From: Nocardiopsis endophytica | GTDB taxonomy: Bacteria; Actinomycetota; Actinomycetes; Streptosporangiales; Streptosporangiaceae | Length of the DNA stretch: 32,208 bases | Assembly: GCF_027706725.1 (NCBI RefSeq) | Contig: NZ_JAQFWQ010000082.1 | Span: 1 to 32,208, forward strand | Direction: 5' to 3' | Shown here: positions 15,180-21,825 of the stretch, one piece after another | Layout of the letters: the number at the start of each line of letters is the position of its first letter | How positions within the stretch are numbered: position 1 is the stretch's first letter | Notes under the pieces: model-generated | The model's database searches: none | The model's input: only the letters and a program-made list of their open reading frames with translations | What the model was told of the DNA's origin: nothing | Position numbers and translations under genes: made by a program

Positions 15180-16069
15180 CAGGCCGCCGCCTCCGCCTCG
15201 GCGGCCGCGCCGCCGCGCGCGGGCGGGAAGTACAGCGAGGTCTCCAGGACCAGGTGCTCCCAGGCGTCGGGGCGCACCCCGATCCGCTCCAGCTCCTCCA
15301 GCACGGTGCGCATCCGCACCCGCTCCTGCCAGTCGGGGGTGAACTCGCAGCGCAGGACCTCGGCCAGCGGTCCGCGCACGTGCCCGGCCACCAGGTCGGC
15401 CAAGGCGTCCCCGGCGCCGGGGCGGCCGAGCGCGCCCCTGTCGGGGAAGGCGGCGCCGGCCCGGGTGCGCACCCCGGCGGGCAGGTCCTCCCAGAGCGCC
15501 AGCAGCGCCCGGGTGCGCACCCCGGCCAGGACGTCGTCGAAGCCCCGGCGCTCCTCGGCCCCGCCGCCGCCCAGCCCGCACAGGTAGGCGGCGTCCGCCC
15601 CGCCCGCGTCGGCGGGGGACAGGCCGAACACCGCGGCCTCGCGCGCCGACTCCTGCGGCCCGTCCGAGGAGTGCATCAGCCCCAGCACGCTGTTGACGGC
15701 GCCGAAGTCGGCGCGGATGGTGCCCGGGGCGGCGCGGTGCGGGTGCTGGTGGCCCTTGCGCTCGGCGAGCGCCCGGTGCGGGTCGGCGTGCCGGTCGGCG
15801 CCCCGGCACAGCAGCGCCAGCGACGGGCCGGACGAGAACAGGGCGTCCACCAGCCGGTAGCGCCAGGTCTGCCACTGGCCCGCGATCACGTCGGCGTACA
15901 GGTCGTCGATCATCTCCGGGTCGGCGCGCACCAGGCGCGCCGCCGCCGGGCGGAAGCCCTCGGCGGCCAGGCGCTCGGCCATCCGCCCCTGCAGCCCCCG
16001 GTGCAGCGCGTCCGGGCTGAGCAGCACGAACACGTGCCGCTCCCAGAAGCGCTCATCGGTCTGGCCCAT
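15179..16069 (-). CDS. Diverged nucleoside-diphosphate-kinase-like protein
   Basis: A 296-residue protein whose first half resembles nucleoside diphosphate kinase: HVFVLLSPDALHRGL (versus IKPDxVxRGL), SSGPSLALLCRG, then PGTIRADFG and MHSSDGPQESAREAAVFG, which holds the likely phospho-histidine, His133. Two features are odd. The lysine of the KPD motif is serine (Ser18), and the Asn-x2-His spacing has become Asn-x6-His. A 135-residue C-terminal extension has no recognised domain. It may phosphorylate or bind a nucleotide used with the nucleotidyltransferase and HIT protein across the divergent promoter, or act on a phosphonate directly. Activity cannot be assumed. The ATG at 16069 follows GAGAGGAGCAACC. 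Confidence 0.75.
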   Translation of the reverse strand: MGQTDERFWERHVFVLLSPDALHRGLQGRMAERLAAEGFRPAAARLVRADPEMIDDLYADVIAGQWQTWRYRLVDALFSSGPSLALLCRGADRHADPHRALAERKGHQHPHRAAPGTIRADFGAVNSVLGLMHSSDGPQESAREAAVFGLSPADAGGADAAYLCGLGGGGAEERRGFDDVLAGVRTRALLALWEDLPAGVRTRAGAAFPDRGALGRPGAGDALADLVAGHVRGPLAEVLRCEFTPDWQERVRMRTVLEELERIGVRPDAWEHLVLETSLYFPPARGGAAAEAEAAA

Positions 16070-16101
16070 GGTTGCTCCTCTCTGCGCGTGGACGCCCCCG
16101 G

Positions 16102-16872
16102 TCAGGGGGCGGCCCGGCCGGGGCGCCGGGACGCGGGCGGGCGGAAGGGGCACGCCTGCGGGTCGGCGACCGCCGTGTCGTCGGGAAGCGCGTACTGGCG
16201 CCACTTGTGGGTGGAGGACCGGCGGGGGTCGCCCATGTGGGGGTGCGGGGCGACGGTGTCGTAGCCGGCCAGCCCGGCGCGGATCCGGCGCTTGGCCGAC
16301 CGCCCGGCCGGGGTCGACCCGCCGATGCCCTCGAAGACGCGGCGGGTCTGGAAGACGAGGGTCAGGCAGGGGCCCAGATCCCGGCTGCGGCGGGCGCCGT
16401 AGGCGGGGCTGCCCATGAAGGTGAACCACGGCTCCCCGGCGAAGCACCACTGCCAGGCGGGGTCGGCCGGGTCCTCCGGGACGTCGGAGGGCCACGGGTC
16501 ACGGTCCCGTTCACTCAGGCCCTCCAGCAGCGCCCAGAACCGGCCCGTGTCCTCCTCCAGGGACGCCTTCGCGCGCGGTGGGCCCGCGAAGACGATGAGC
16601 GACTTGCGGGGCGCCCCGGTCCAGGCCTCGTCGCGGAAGGCGCGCACGGTGCGGGCCAGGGCGTCCAGCCCGAACCCGGGGAGGCGGTCGTCGACGGCGG
16701 CGAAGCGGTTGTCGCCCCGGCGCTGACCGCGCACCCCGAAGTAGCAGGGGTGCTCCGGCCCGGTGGCCGTCATCCGGGCGTCGAAGTCCGCGTGCGCGTC
16801 CACCAGCCAGTCCCAGGGGGCGGTGGCCCGGTCGGCGGCGGCGACCTCCTCCGACCTCCACGGCGCGCTCAT
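16102..16872 (-). CDS. YqcI/YcgG-family protein, probable haem-dependent N-oxygenase
   Basis: A 256-residue YqcI/YcgG-family protein. Recognisable segments are HPCYFGVRGQ near residue 41, the FTFMGSPAYGARRSRDLGP stretch near 150-168, and the C-terminal YDTVAPHPHMGD and HKWRQYALPDD. Characterised relatives such as DcsA of D-cycloserine biosynthesis are haem proteins that N-hydroxylate arginine. In a phosphonopeptide cluster this suggests an N-hydroxylated amino acid, for example hydroxyarginine, as the partner of the phosphonate; substrate and activity are inferred. The ATG at 16872 overlaps the methyltransferase stop by four bases, and 32 bp separate it from the kinase-like gene. Confidence 0.8.
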   Translation of the reverse strand: MSAPWRSEEVAAADRATAPWDWLVDAHADFDARMTATGPEHPCYFGVRGQRRGDNRFAAVDDRLPGFGLDALARTVRAFRDEAWTGAPRKSLIVFAGPPRAKASLEEDTGRFWALLEGLSERDRDPWPSDVPEDPADPAWQWCFAGEPWFTFMGSPAYGARRSRDLGPCLTLVFQTRRVFEGIGGSTPAGRSAKRRIRAGLAGYDTVAPHPHMGDPRRSSTHKWRQYALPDDTAVADPQACPFRPPASRRPGRAAP

Positions 16873-17624
16873 CGCCCGTCCCCCTGCGCCTGGGCCAGCA
16901 CCACGGCGGTCCGTCCGTCGGCGCGCAGCGGCCCCCGGGAGAAGTCGCCCCACATGTCCAGCAGGCGCCACCCGGTCGCCCGCAGGTCCTCGGGGATGTC
17001 CTCGGGCCACAGGAAGCGGAACGGCAGCGGCGGCCCGTGCACGCGGTCGGCCACCGCGCCCGAGGCGTCCAGCCGCTCGAAGCGGATGCCCAGTTCGACG
17101 CGGCCGTCGGCCAGGTCCACCACACGGGTGGTGTCCTCCCAGCGCACCGCCGGGTCGGCGAAGCGCTCGACGACCACCGAGTCGCGCGCGGCCAGCTTGG
17201 CCGGGTCGGGCAGGGCCGCGTCGAAGGCCAGCAGGCCGCCCGGCTCGGTGTTGGCGCGCACGTTGTCCAGCACCCGGCGCAGGTGGCCGCGGGTGGCGAC
17301 GTGATTGAACGTGTTGAGCGCGGCGTAGGACAGCGCCGCGGGCGCCGGGAGGGTGTACTCGGCCAGGTCCGCCTCGATGAGGCGGATCCCGTCGCCGACG
17401 CGCTCGCGGCACCGTTCCAGGGCCCGGCCGGAGCCGTCGACGCCGGTGCCGGGGCGGACGGTCCGGGCGACGCGGCCGTCGCCGATGCCGAGTTCGGCCA
17501 CCGGCCCCCGCACACCCTGGGCCAGGCCGCGGTAGAAATCGGCGTCGGGCAGGTCGATCCGGTCATTGACCTCGGCGAAGCGGTCGGCCAGCAGCTCGAA
17601 GGCCATGAGTTCCTCGGTGGGCAC
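16869..17624 (-). CDS. Class I SAM-dependent methyltransferase, first gene of the operon
   Basis: A 251-residue Rossmann-fold methyltransferase. Motif I is VAELGIGDG (residues 42-50), followed by VDGSGRALE at the end of strand 2 and the IEADLAEY motif. The post-motif ALSYAALNTFNHVAT fits small-molecule methyltransferases. The likely role is O-, N- or C-methylation of the phosphonate or of the attached amino acid; nothing in the sequence decides which. The GTG at 17624 is chosen because AGGAGGT (17628-17634) sits 4 nt upstream; an ATG at 17606 with GAGGAAC is an alternative. It is the promoter-proximal gene of the minus-strand operon, 46 bp from the putative SARP boxes. Confidence 0.88.
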   Translation of the reverse strand: MPTEELMAFELLADRFAEVNDRIDLPDADFYRGLAQGVRGPVAELGIGDGRVARTVRPGTGVDGSGRALERCRERVGDGIRLIEADLAEYTLPAPAALSYAALNTFNHVATRGHLRRVLDNVRANTEPGGLLAFDAALPDPAKLAARDSVVVERFADPAVRWEDTTRVVDLADGRVELGIRFERLDASGAVADRVHGPPLPFRFLWPEDIPEDLRATGWRLLDMWGDFSRGPLRADGRTAVVLAQAQGDGR

Positions 17625-17627
17625 GGC

Positions 17628-17634
17628 ACCTCCT
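17628..17634 (-). promoter_or_regulatory. Ribosome-binding site fixing the GTG start of the methyltransferase
   Basis: AGGAGGT on the minus strand, with GCC before GTG at 17624. It decides between this GTG and the ATG at 17606. Confidence 0.7.
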
Positions 17635-17670
17635 GCGGGAAGGGACGCCGAACACCCTGCCAATCGGCCC

Positions 17671-17710
17671 TTGACAGGGCCTTGCATTCCTCATGACAGC
17701 CACTTGCACT
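17671..17710. promoter_or_regulatory. Four 11-bp-spaced heptamers, candidate SARP operator
   Basis: Heptamers TTGACAG (17671), TTGCATT (17682), ATGACAG (17693) and TTGCACT (17704) start exactly 11 bp apart, one helical turn, with 4-bp spacers. Tandem repeats with this period are the hallmark of SARP binding sites, and a SARP gene closes this cluster. The array lies between the divergent operons, 46 bp from the methyltransferase start and about 200 bp from the HIT start. I could not find a convincing -10 at the usual 8-bp distance on either side, so the controlled promoter is unresolved. Confidence 0.7.
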
Positions 17711-17783
17711 CGAGGCCGGAAGGCGATTTCCCATTCCGCCCTGGACGGCTCCCCAGCGGTCGGGTAGGAAGGGGTGGACGAAC

Positions 17784-17875
17784 GGGGCGCCCGAATTCCC
17801 GACCCCGCCGCAAGGAAAAGGGAAAGGGAACGGATTCCGCCGGAACGCGAAATCGGAAGGGCGCCCCTGAATTCC
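17784..17875. repeat. Paired GGGCGCCC / GAATTCC blocks upstream of the HIT gene
   Basis: GGGGCGCCCGAATTCCC (17784-17800) recurs as GGGCGCCCCTGAATTCC (17859-17875), 75 bp apart. Each contains the palindrome GGCGCC next to GAATTC. They lie between the SARP boxes and the HIT start, so they may be a second operator pair or part of a leader structure. Confidence 0.4.
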
Positions 17876-17907
17876 GGCCCCAGAAATCCGTTGATTGGGT
17901 GGTGATC

Positions 17908-18375
17908 GTGGCGGACTGCATCATGTGCCGCGGCGTGGACGCTGACCCGGACCTGATGCGGGTCCAGGTGTGGGAGGACGAGAACTGGAGGCTGACCACG
18001 GCCGTCGTCGGCGAGGCCCCCGGCTTCTCCTTCCTGGAGCCCAAGCGGCACATCCGCTATGTGCACGAGCTCGACGGCGAGGCCGCGGCGACGTTCGGCC
18101 CGGTCCTGGCCGAGAGCACCGCCGCCATCAAGGAGGCCACCGGCGCCGAGCTGGTGTACGTCTACATCTTCGGCGGCTCCTTCGACCACCTGCACGTCCA
18201 CCTGGCGCCGCAGACCGCGGACGGCCCCTTCAACGACTGCATGCTCAAGGGCGCGATCGTGGAGAAGGTGCTGGACAACGGGGCGGTGGTGCAGAGCAGC
18301 GAGGACTACCCGCTGCTGCCCGACGCCGACCTGCACGCCGCGGCCGAGGCGATCCGCGCCGCGCGGAGCCGCTGA
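17908..18375 (+). CDS. HIT-family nucleotide hydrolase/transferase
   Basis: A 155-residue histidine-triad protein. The motif DHLHVHLA supplies His94, His96 and His98 (His98 the likely nucleophile in the H-x-H-x-H-x-x pattern), and the N-terminal pair Cys4-x2-Cys7 followed by an LEPKRHIRYVHEL segment is typical of the Hint/HIT group. These enzymes hydrolyse or transfer nucleoside monophosphates. In FR-900098 biosynthesis a nucleotide is attached to phosphonate intermediates and later removed; here the HIT protein and the adjoining nucleotidyltransferase could play those parts. Start: GTG at 17908 puts the family's CxxC close to the N-terminus; GTG 17899 or 17902 are alternatives. Its stop shares one base with the next ATG (TGATG). 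Confidence 0.85.
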   Translation: MADCIMCRGVDADPDLMRVQVWEDENWRLTTAVVGEAPGFSFLEPKRHIRYVHELDGEAAATFGPVLAESTAAIKEATGAELVYVYIFGGSFDHLHVHLAPQTADGPFNDCMLKGAIVEKVLDNGAVVQSSEDYPLLPDADLHAAAEAIRAARSR

Positions 18376-19304
18376 TGGGCGCCCCCGCCGCAGCGACCGC
18401 CGCCGAGGCGCTGCGCTCCCTGCCCGGCGGCGTGGTGCAGGCGCTCGCCGCCCGCGGCATCGCCCCGCGCGACCTGGAGGACGCCCGCGTCCTGGACCCG
18501 CGGCCCGCGCAGGCGGTGCTGCTCACCGGCTCCTACGCCACCGGGGAGTTCAACCCCACCTCCGACCTGGACCTGCTGGTGCTCACCGACGGGTCCGCCC
18601 CCGCCCGGCCGCCGGGCGCCACCAACCACCCCTCCACCTTCGGCGACAGCTTCGACACGGTCGTGGGCGGCCTGGTGGTCAACACCGAGTACGTGGACCG
18701 GTCCCGAGCCGACGAGCTCTCCCGGGTGGACGCCGTCGCCGCCGGTGCCGCCGGCCCGACCGACGGCGCGGCCGCGCCCCCGGACCTGCCCAACCTCCAG
18801 CCGCTGGAGGTGCGGCTGGTCCAGCGGCTGACCATCGGGGTCCCCCTGTACGGCGGCCGCCTGGTCGACCGGCTCCGCCCGCGCCTGGGCGAGGAGACCG
18901 TGCGCGCGTCGGCGGCGGCCCTGAACTTCGTGATGGCGCTGAGCCTGCTGGAGGACACCACGGTGCTGCCGTCCCCGGCGCGGGAGCTGATGTGCCGCAC
19001 CGCGGGCGAGGCGCTCCTGCTCAGCGCGGTGAACGCCTTCGGGCCGATCACCTACGACGTCAAGCACCTGTGCTCGCGGGCCGCCGCGCTGGCCGCCCGT
19101 CCGGGGGCTCCGGCGGTCGCCGCCGACCACGAGCGCGCCCTGTTCGCCGACCGCCTCCCGCACGCCGAGGCGCTCGACCTGCTCCTCGGGCACGCCGAGG
19201 ACCTGTACGCACTGCTGGCGGGCGGCGGCGCGCCCGACGCCGTCGTGCCGATGCTGCGGCCCTTCCGCGGCCAGTGGGAGTGGGCGGGGCGGACCTTCGC
19301 CTGA
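18375..19304 (+). CDS. Pol-beta-type nucleotidyltransferase
   Basis: A 309-residue protein with the minimal nucleotidyltransferase motif GSYATGEFNPTSDLDLLVL (52-70): GS plus the metal-binding pair Asp64 and Asp66. The rest is mostly helical, like the C-terminal domain of aminoglycoside-type nucleotidyltransferases. It could nucleotidylate a phosphonate intermediate, an amino acid or an antibiotic; its translational coupling to the HIT hydrolase favours an add-and-remove pair. The ATG at 18375 overlaps the HIT stop by one base. It converges on the SARP gene, with a hairpin between them. Confidence 0.82.
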   Translation: MGAPAAATAAEALRSLPGGVVQALAARGIAPRDLEDARVLDPRPAQAVLLTGSYATGEFNPTSDLDLLVLTDGSAPARPPGATNHPSTFGDSFDTVVGGLVVNTEYVDRSRADELSRVDAVAAGAAGPTDGAAAPPDLPNLQPLEVRLVQRLTIGVPLYGGRLVDRLRPRLGEETVRASAAALNFVMALSLLEDTTVLPSPARELMCRTAGEALLLSAVNAFGPITYDVKHLCSRAAALAARPGAPAVAADHERALFADRLPHAEALDLLLGHAEDLYALLAGGGAPDAVVPMLRPFRGQWEWAGRTFA

Positions 19305-19309
19305 GGACC

Positions 19310-19325
19310 CGCCCCGCCCGGGGCG
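19310..19325. terminator. Hairpin between convergent genes
   Basis: CGCCCCG, CC, CGGGGCG: a palindrome filling the 21-bp gap between the nucleotidyltransferase and SARP stops. It has no T-run. It could end transcription from both sides. Confidence 0.4.
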
Positions 19326-20120
19326 TCACACCCGGCGCCGGATGATGTCCAGGTGCGCCCGGGACAGCTCGGGGGAGACGTCGAGGCCGAGCTCCTCCAC
19401 CAGCCGTGAGCGCGTCTGGCGGAACACCTCCACCGCCTCGGCCTGCCGCCCGTCGGCGTACAGCGTGTACATCAGGCGGGCGGCCAGGCGCTCGCGCATC
19501 GGGTTCTCCTCCCACGCCTGGCGGAGCAGCGGGTCGGCCCCGCCGTCGCGGAGCCGCAGCCGCGCCCCGGCCCGCTCCTCCAGGACGGTGAGCCGCAGCG
19601 CGCCCAGCCGGTCCGCCTCGTGCCGGGCGAACGCGTACTCGTGCAGGTCGGCGAAGGGGGAGCCGGCCCACATGTCCAGTGCGCGGTCGAAGTGGCCCAC
19701 GGCGTCGCCGGGCCGGCCCCGCCGCAGATCAGCGAAGCCCTCGTCGGCGGCCCGCTCGAAGCGGGCCGCGTCCACTGCGGAGCGCGGAAGGCACAGGCGG
19801 TAGGCCGAGCCCCGGCGCCGCAGCGCCTCCTTGCCCCCGAGCTGGGCGCGCAGCCGCGACACGTAGCTGTGCAGGGAGACCTTCACCGAGGGGGGCGGGG
19901 CGTCCCGCCAGACCTCGTCGACGATCTCGTCCGCGGAGACGTGCCGTCCCAGGTTCGCCAAGAGGATCCCCAGGATCGCGCGCTGTTTCTGCCCTCCCAG
20001 GGCCAGGGGGACCCCGTCGCGCGCGGCCTCCACGGCCCCGAGGACCCGGACGTCGATGTGGAGGCCGTTTCGCTCGCCCTCGTTCCGAGGAGCGGGATGC
20101 GTCACGTACATGGCGTCCAT
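19326..20120 (-). CDS. SARP-family transcriptional activator, likely pathway-specific
   Basis: A 264-residue AfsR/SARP regulator without the ATPase and TPR parts of large AfsR proteins. An OmpR-like winged helix (about 22-108) shows LGGQKQRAILGILLANLGRHVS and SYVSRLRAQLG; the bacterial transcriptional activation domain (about 115-260) shows FERAADEG and ENPMRERLAARLMYTLYADGRQAEAV. It lies at the end of the phosphonate cluster and most likely activates it through the 11-bp-spaced repeats at 17671-17710. The ATG at 20120 follows GAAAGGCGCG; an ATG at 20111 is possible. The first codons overlap a short repeat found again at 20716. Confidence 0.9.
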   Translation of the reverse strand: MDAMYVTHPAPRNEGERNGLHIDVRVLGAVEAARDGVPLALGGQKQRAILGILLANLGRHVSADEIVDEVWRDAPPPSVKVSLHSYVSRLRAQLGGKEALRRRGSAYRLCLPRSAVDAARFERAADEGFADLRRGRPGDAVGHFDRALDMWAGSPFADLHEYAFARHEADRLGALRLTVLEERAGARLRLRDGGADPLLRQAWEENPMRERLAARLMYTLYADGRQAEAVEVFRQTRSRLVEELGLDVSPELSRAHLDIIRRRV

Positions 20121-20126
20121 CGCGCC
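20107..20126. repeat. TACATGGC..CCATCGCGCC repeat, copy 1
   Basis: Twenty bases over the SARP start codon match 20716-20735 at 18 of 20 positions; a shorter relative is at 21744-21760. The centre ATGGCnnCCAT is palindromic. Confidence 0.5.
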
Positions 20127-20145
20127 TTTCGTTCAATGTCCGTGC

Positions 20146-20236
20146 TGCGGTACCGCACGGGATCGCCGTGCGGGATCGTCGCCCCCGTCCGGAGCAGGTA
20201 CCGCTCCGGTCGGGCACCTGAAAAGCGTCGGGCACC
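20146..20236. promoter_or_regulatory. Palindromes and direct repeat upstream of the SARP gene
   Basis: TGCGGTACCGCA (20146-20157) is a perfect palindrome, and CCGGAGC...GCTCCGG (20189-20209) encloses AGGTACC, so both are centred on GGTACC. GTCGGGCACC is then repeated at 20209-20218 and 20227-20236. These may be operators governing the activator. Confidence 0.45.
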
Positions 20237-20625
20237 GCGGCGCGGACGCATTGGCGGCGACCGGGGCGCCCCCTGGCGCCCCACCCCCGTTGCCCCGCCC
20301 GCTCGGCCGCACGATTTCTTACCGGATAATCAATTCATGAACTGTGCATTAATTCGCGGTTATTGAGCATTATGTCAGGGTTGCGTAGGGCCTCGACGGG
20401 AACAAGGGCCGAGGCCGATGACGGTCATCGGCTTTAATCGCACCGGATCCAGGGAATGACGGTGCTTCCATGCCCGTGCCGGGGGACGGGCCGCCGTCCG
20501 CGCGCCCCCCGTCCGGCGGCGGCGGGGTGCGCCCCCGGCCACCGGCGCGCACCCGGCCCTGCGGCCGTGCGCCGCGATCACTCATGGGGACGCCGAACCC
20601 GCAGAGCGCCATAACGGCATGACCA

Positions 20626-20637
20626 CATGTCGACATG
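20626..20637. repeat. CATGTCGAC motif, copy 2 (perfect palindrome)
   Basis: CATGTCGACATG is a 12-bp perfect palindrome that contains the motif in both orientations. It is preceded by GCGCCATAACGGCATGACCA, which resembles the lead-in of copy 1 near 3160-3200. Confidence 0.5.
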
Positions 20638-20715
20638 CCTCTCCTCCGAAACCCGGGCCACCCTGTCGCGGGTCCCGCGTGGCACCGGCCGGTTCCGGCC
20701 CGGTTCGGCCGGCTG

Positions 20716-20735
20716 TACATGGCCGCCATCGCGCC
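20716..20735. repeat. TACATGGC..CCATCGCGCC repeat, copy 2
   Basis: Differs from the sequence over the SARP start codon (20107-20126) at two of 20 bases, but lies in non-coding DNA. Confidence 0.5.
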
Positions 20736-20981
20736 CTTCCGGTACGCCGTCGTCCACCCGGCGCTGATCTCCCGGTGGGAACGGTCCTGGCGGGCGCGGC
20801 AGAAGGCATGGCCGCCCGGCGCCGCGCTGAGGGGGTCGCTTAAGGACGGCGCATGCGGTAGACAGGGCTGTCCCCACCGGCGCCCCCTTCCCGGCACGGC
20901 AGGGGTCCCCCATGATCGAGGCCGCGGCGGCCTCGCCCGGAACCGGCAGCCCCTCCGCACTCACCGCTCTCGGGAGCCCGT

Positions 20982-21632
20982 TTGTCCATCATCGCGCCGA
21001 ACCTGGACCAGTACTTCGAACACGGCCGCACCCACCGGAACACGGGGACCACCATCATCGGTGACCCGTTCGACGAGATGCTGACCGTCTCGGTGGAGAC
21101 CTTCGGCGAACTGTGGCTGCCCAGCGGCGAAGTGCTCGTGAACGATCCGGTCTTCGTCGGCGACCGGGAACTGGTTCCCTACACCGAGCGTGTCCGGCCC
21201 GGACGCTATCCCGTGTCGGTCTCGCGCATCACCGTGCAGGATCTCAAGTACCCCGACACGTCCCCCTACGAGGACGGGATCGCCGCCGCCCGCCTGCTCA
21301 TCCGCGACACCCCCTCGGTGGCTTGGGAGCCCGCGCTGCTGCGCGGCCGTGAAGAGTTCTACGGCTATGGCGTCGACTCTGGCCGCAGCTGCTTCCTGGA
21401 CGCCGGGACCAACGGGGCTCTGGCCGCCGATGACGCGGCGCTGGAGGAGATGGACGACGCGATCTCGGGGTGTGACGCCATCCCGGCGGTCGTCACCGCC
21501 CCGTCCGGCGAACACCAGGTCGCCGTCTTCCCCTCGGGCGCAGGCGACGGCGTCTACCCGACCTGGCTCGGCCGCGACACCGACGGCTGGGTCACCTGCT
21601 TTGTCACGACCTTCCGCCACGACCTGGAGTAG
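20982..21632 (+). CDS. DUF4241 family protein
   Basis: A 216-residue protein that I assign to DUF4241. Supporting segments are VRPGRYPVSVSR, then AARLLIRDTPSVAWEPAL, a YGYGVDSGRSCFLDAG element and the C-terminal FPSGAGDGVYPTWLGRDTDG. There is no signal peptide, so it is probably cytoplasmic. The molecular function is unknown. The TTG at 20982 follows GGGAG; no nearby ATG or GTG would keep the conserved region whole. It stands alone between non-coding DNA and a strong hairpin, so context gives no hint of a partner. Confidence 0.8.
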   Translation: MSIIAPNLDQYFEHGRTHRNTGTTIIGDPFDEMLTVSVETFGELWLPSGEVLVNDPVFVGDRELVPYTERVRPGRYPVSVSRITVQDLKYPDTSPYEDGIAAARLLIRDTPSVAWEPALLRGREEFYGYGVDSGRSCFLDAGTNGALAADDAALEEMDDAISGCDAIPAVVTAPSGEHQVAVFPSGAGDGVYPTWLGRDTDGWVTCFVTTFRHDLE

Positions 21633-21743
21633 CAGCTCTTCCTGAGGGCTGTCCCGTACATGGCCCATGGGCCGCCTCAGTCGTACTCGGCCGCCGTGTG
21701 GCCGCTCGTCTTCCGCGTTGGTGACAAGGGGCCCGGCGCCTCG

Positions 21744-21760
21744 ATGGCCGCCATCGCTCC
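21744..21760. repeat. ATGGCCGCCATCGC repeat, copy 3 (shortened)
   Basis: ATGGCCGCCATCGCTCC matches the core of 20719-20735 with one mismatch. A further TACATGGCC stands at 21658-21666, so the 193-bp gap holds two pieces of the same element. Confidence 0.4.
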
Positions 21761-21772
21761 CCGAAACGGCAC

Positions 21773-21803
21773 CGCACCGCCCCGACGGTGTCGGGGCGGT
21801 GCG
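21773..21803. terminator. 14-bp perfect hairpin, bidirectional terminator
   Basis: The left arm 21773-21786 and right arm 21790-21803 pair perfectly over 14 bp around a GGT loop. It lies between the convergent DUF4241 gene and the alpha/beta hydrolase gene. There is no T-run, as is common in actinomycetes. Confidence 0.8.
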
Positions 21804-21825
21804 AGCGGTGTGGGCGCGGTGGCCG

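Larger units (their letters stand above)
20237..20981. other. 745-bp gene-free region at the cluster edge
   Basis: No believable gene. Bases 20311-20385 are strikingly AT-rich for this genome (for example GGATAATCAATTCATGAA and TTAATTCGCGGTTATTGAGC) and may hold promoters or mark a junction. The rest includes the CATGTCGACATG palindrome (20626), the TACATGGCCGCCAT repeat (20716) and a short GGACGG/CCGTCC hairpin near 20484. Open frames here encode low-complexity peptides. Confidence 0.5.

Noticed and set aside
20370-20960. Minus-strand frame beginning near the TACATGGCCGCCAT repeat
   Set aside because: Low-complexity translation crossing repeats and the AT-rich island, with no ribosome-binding site of note. 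Kept as intergenic.
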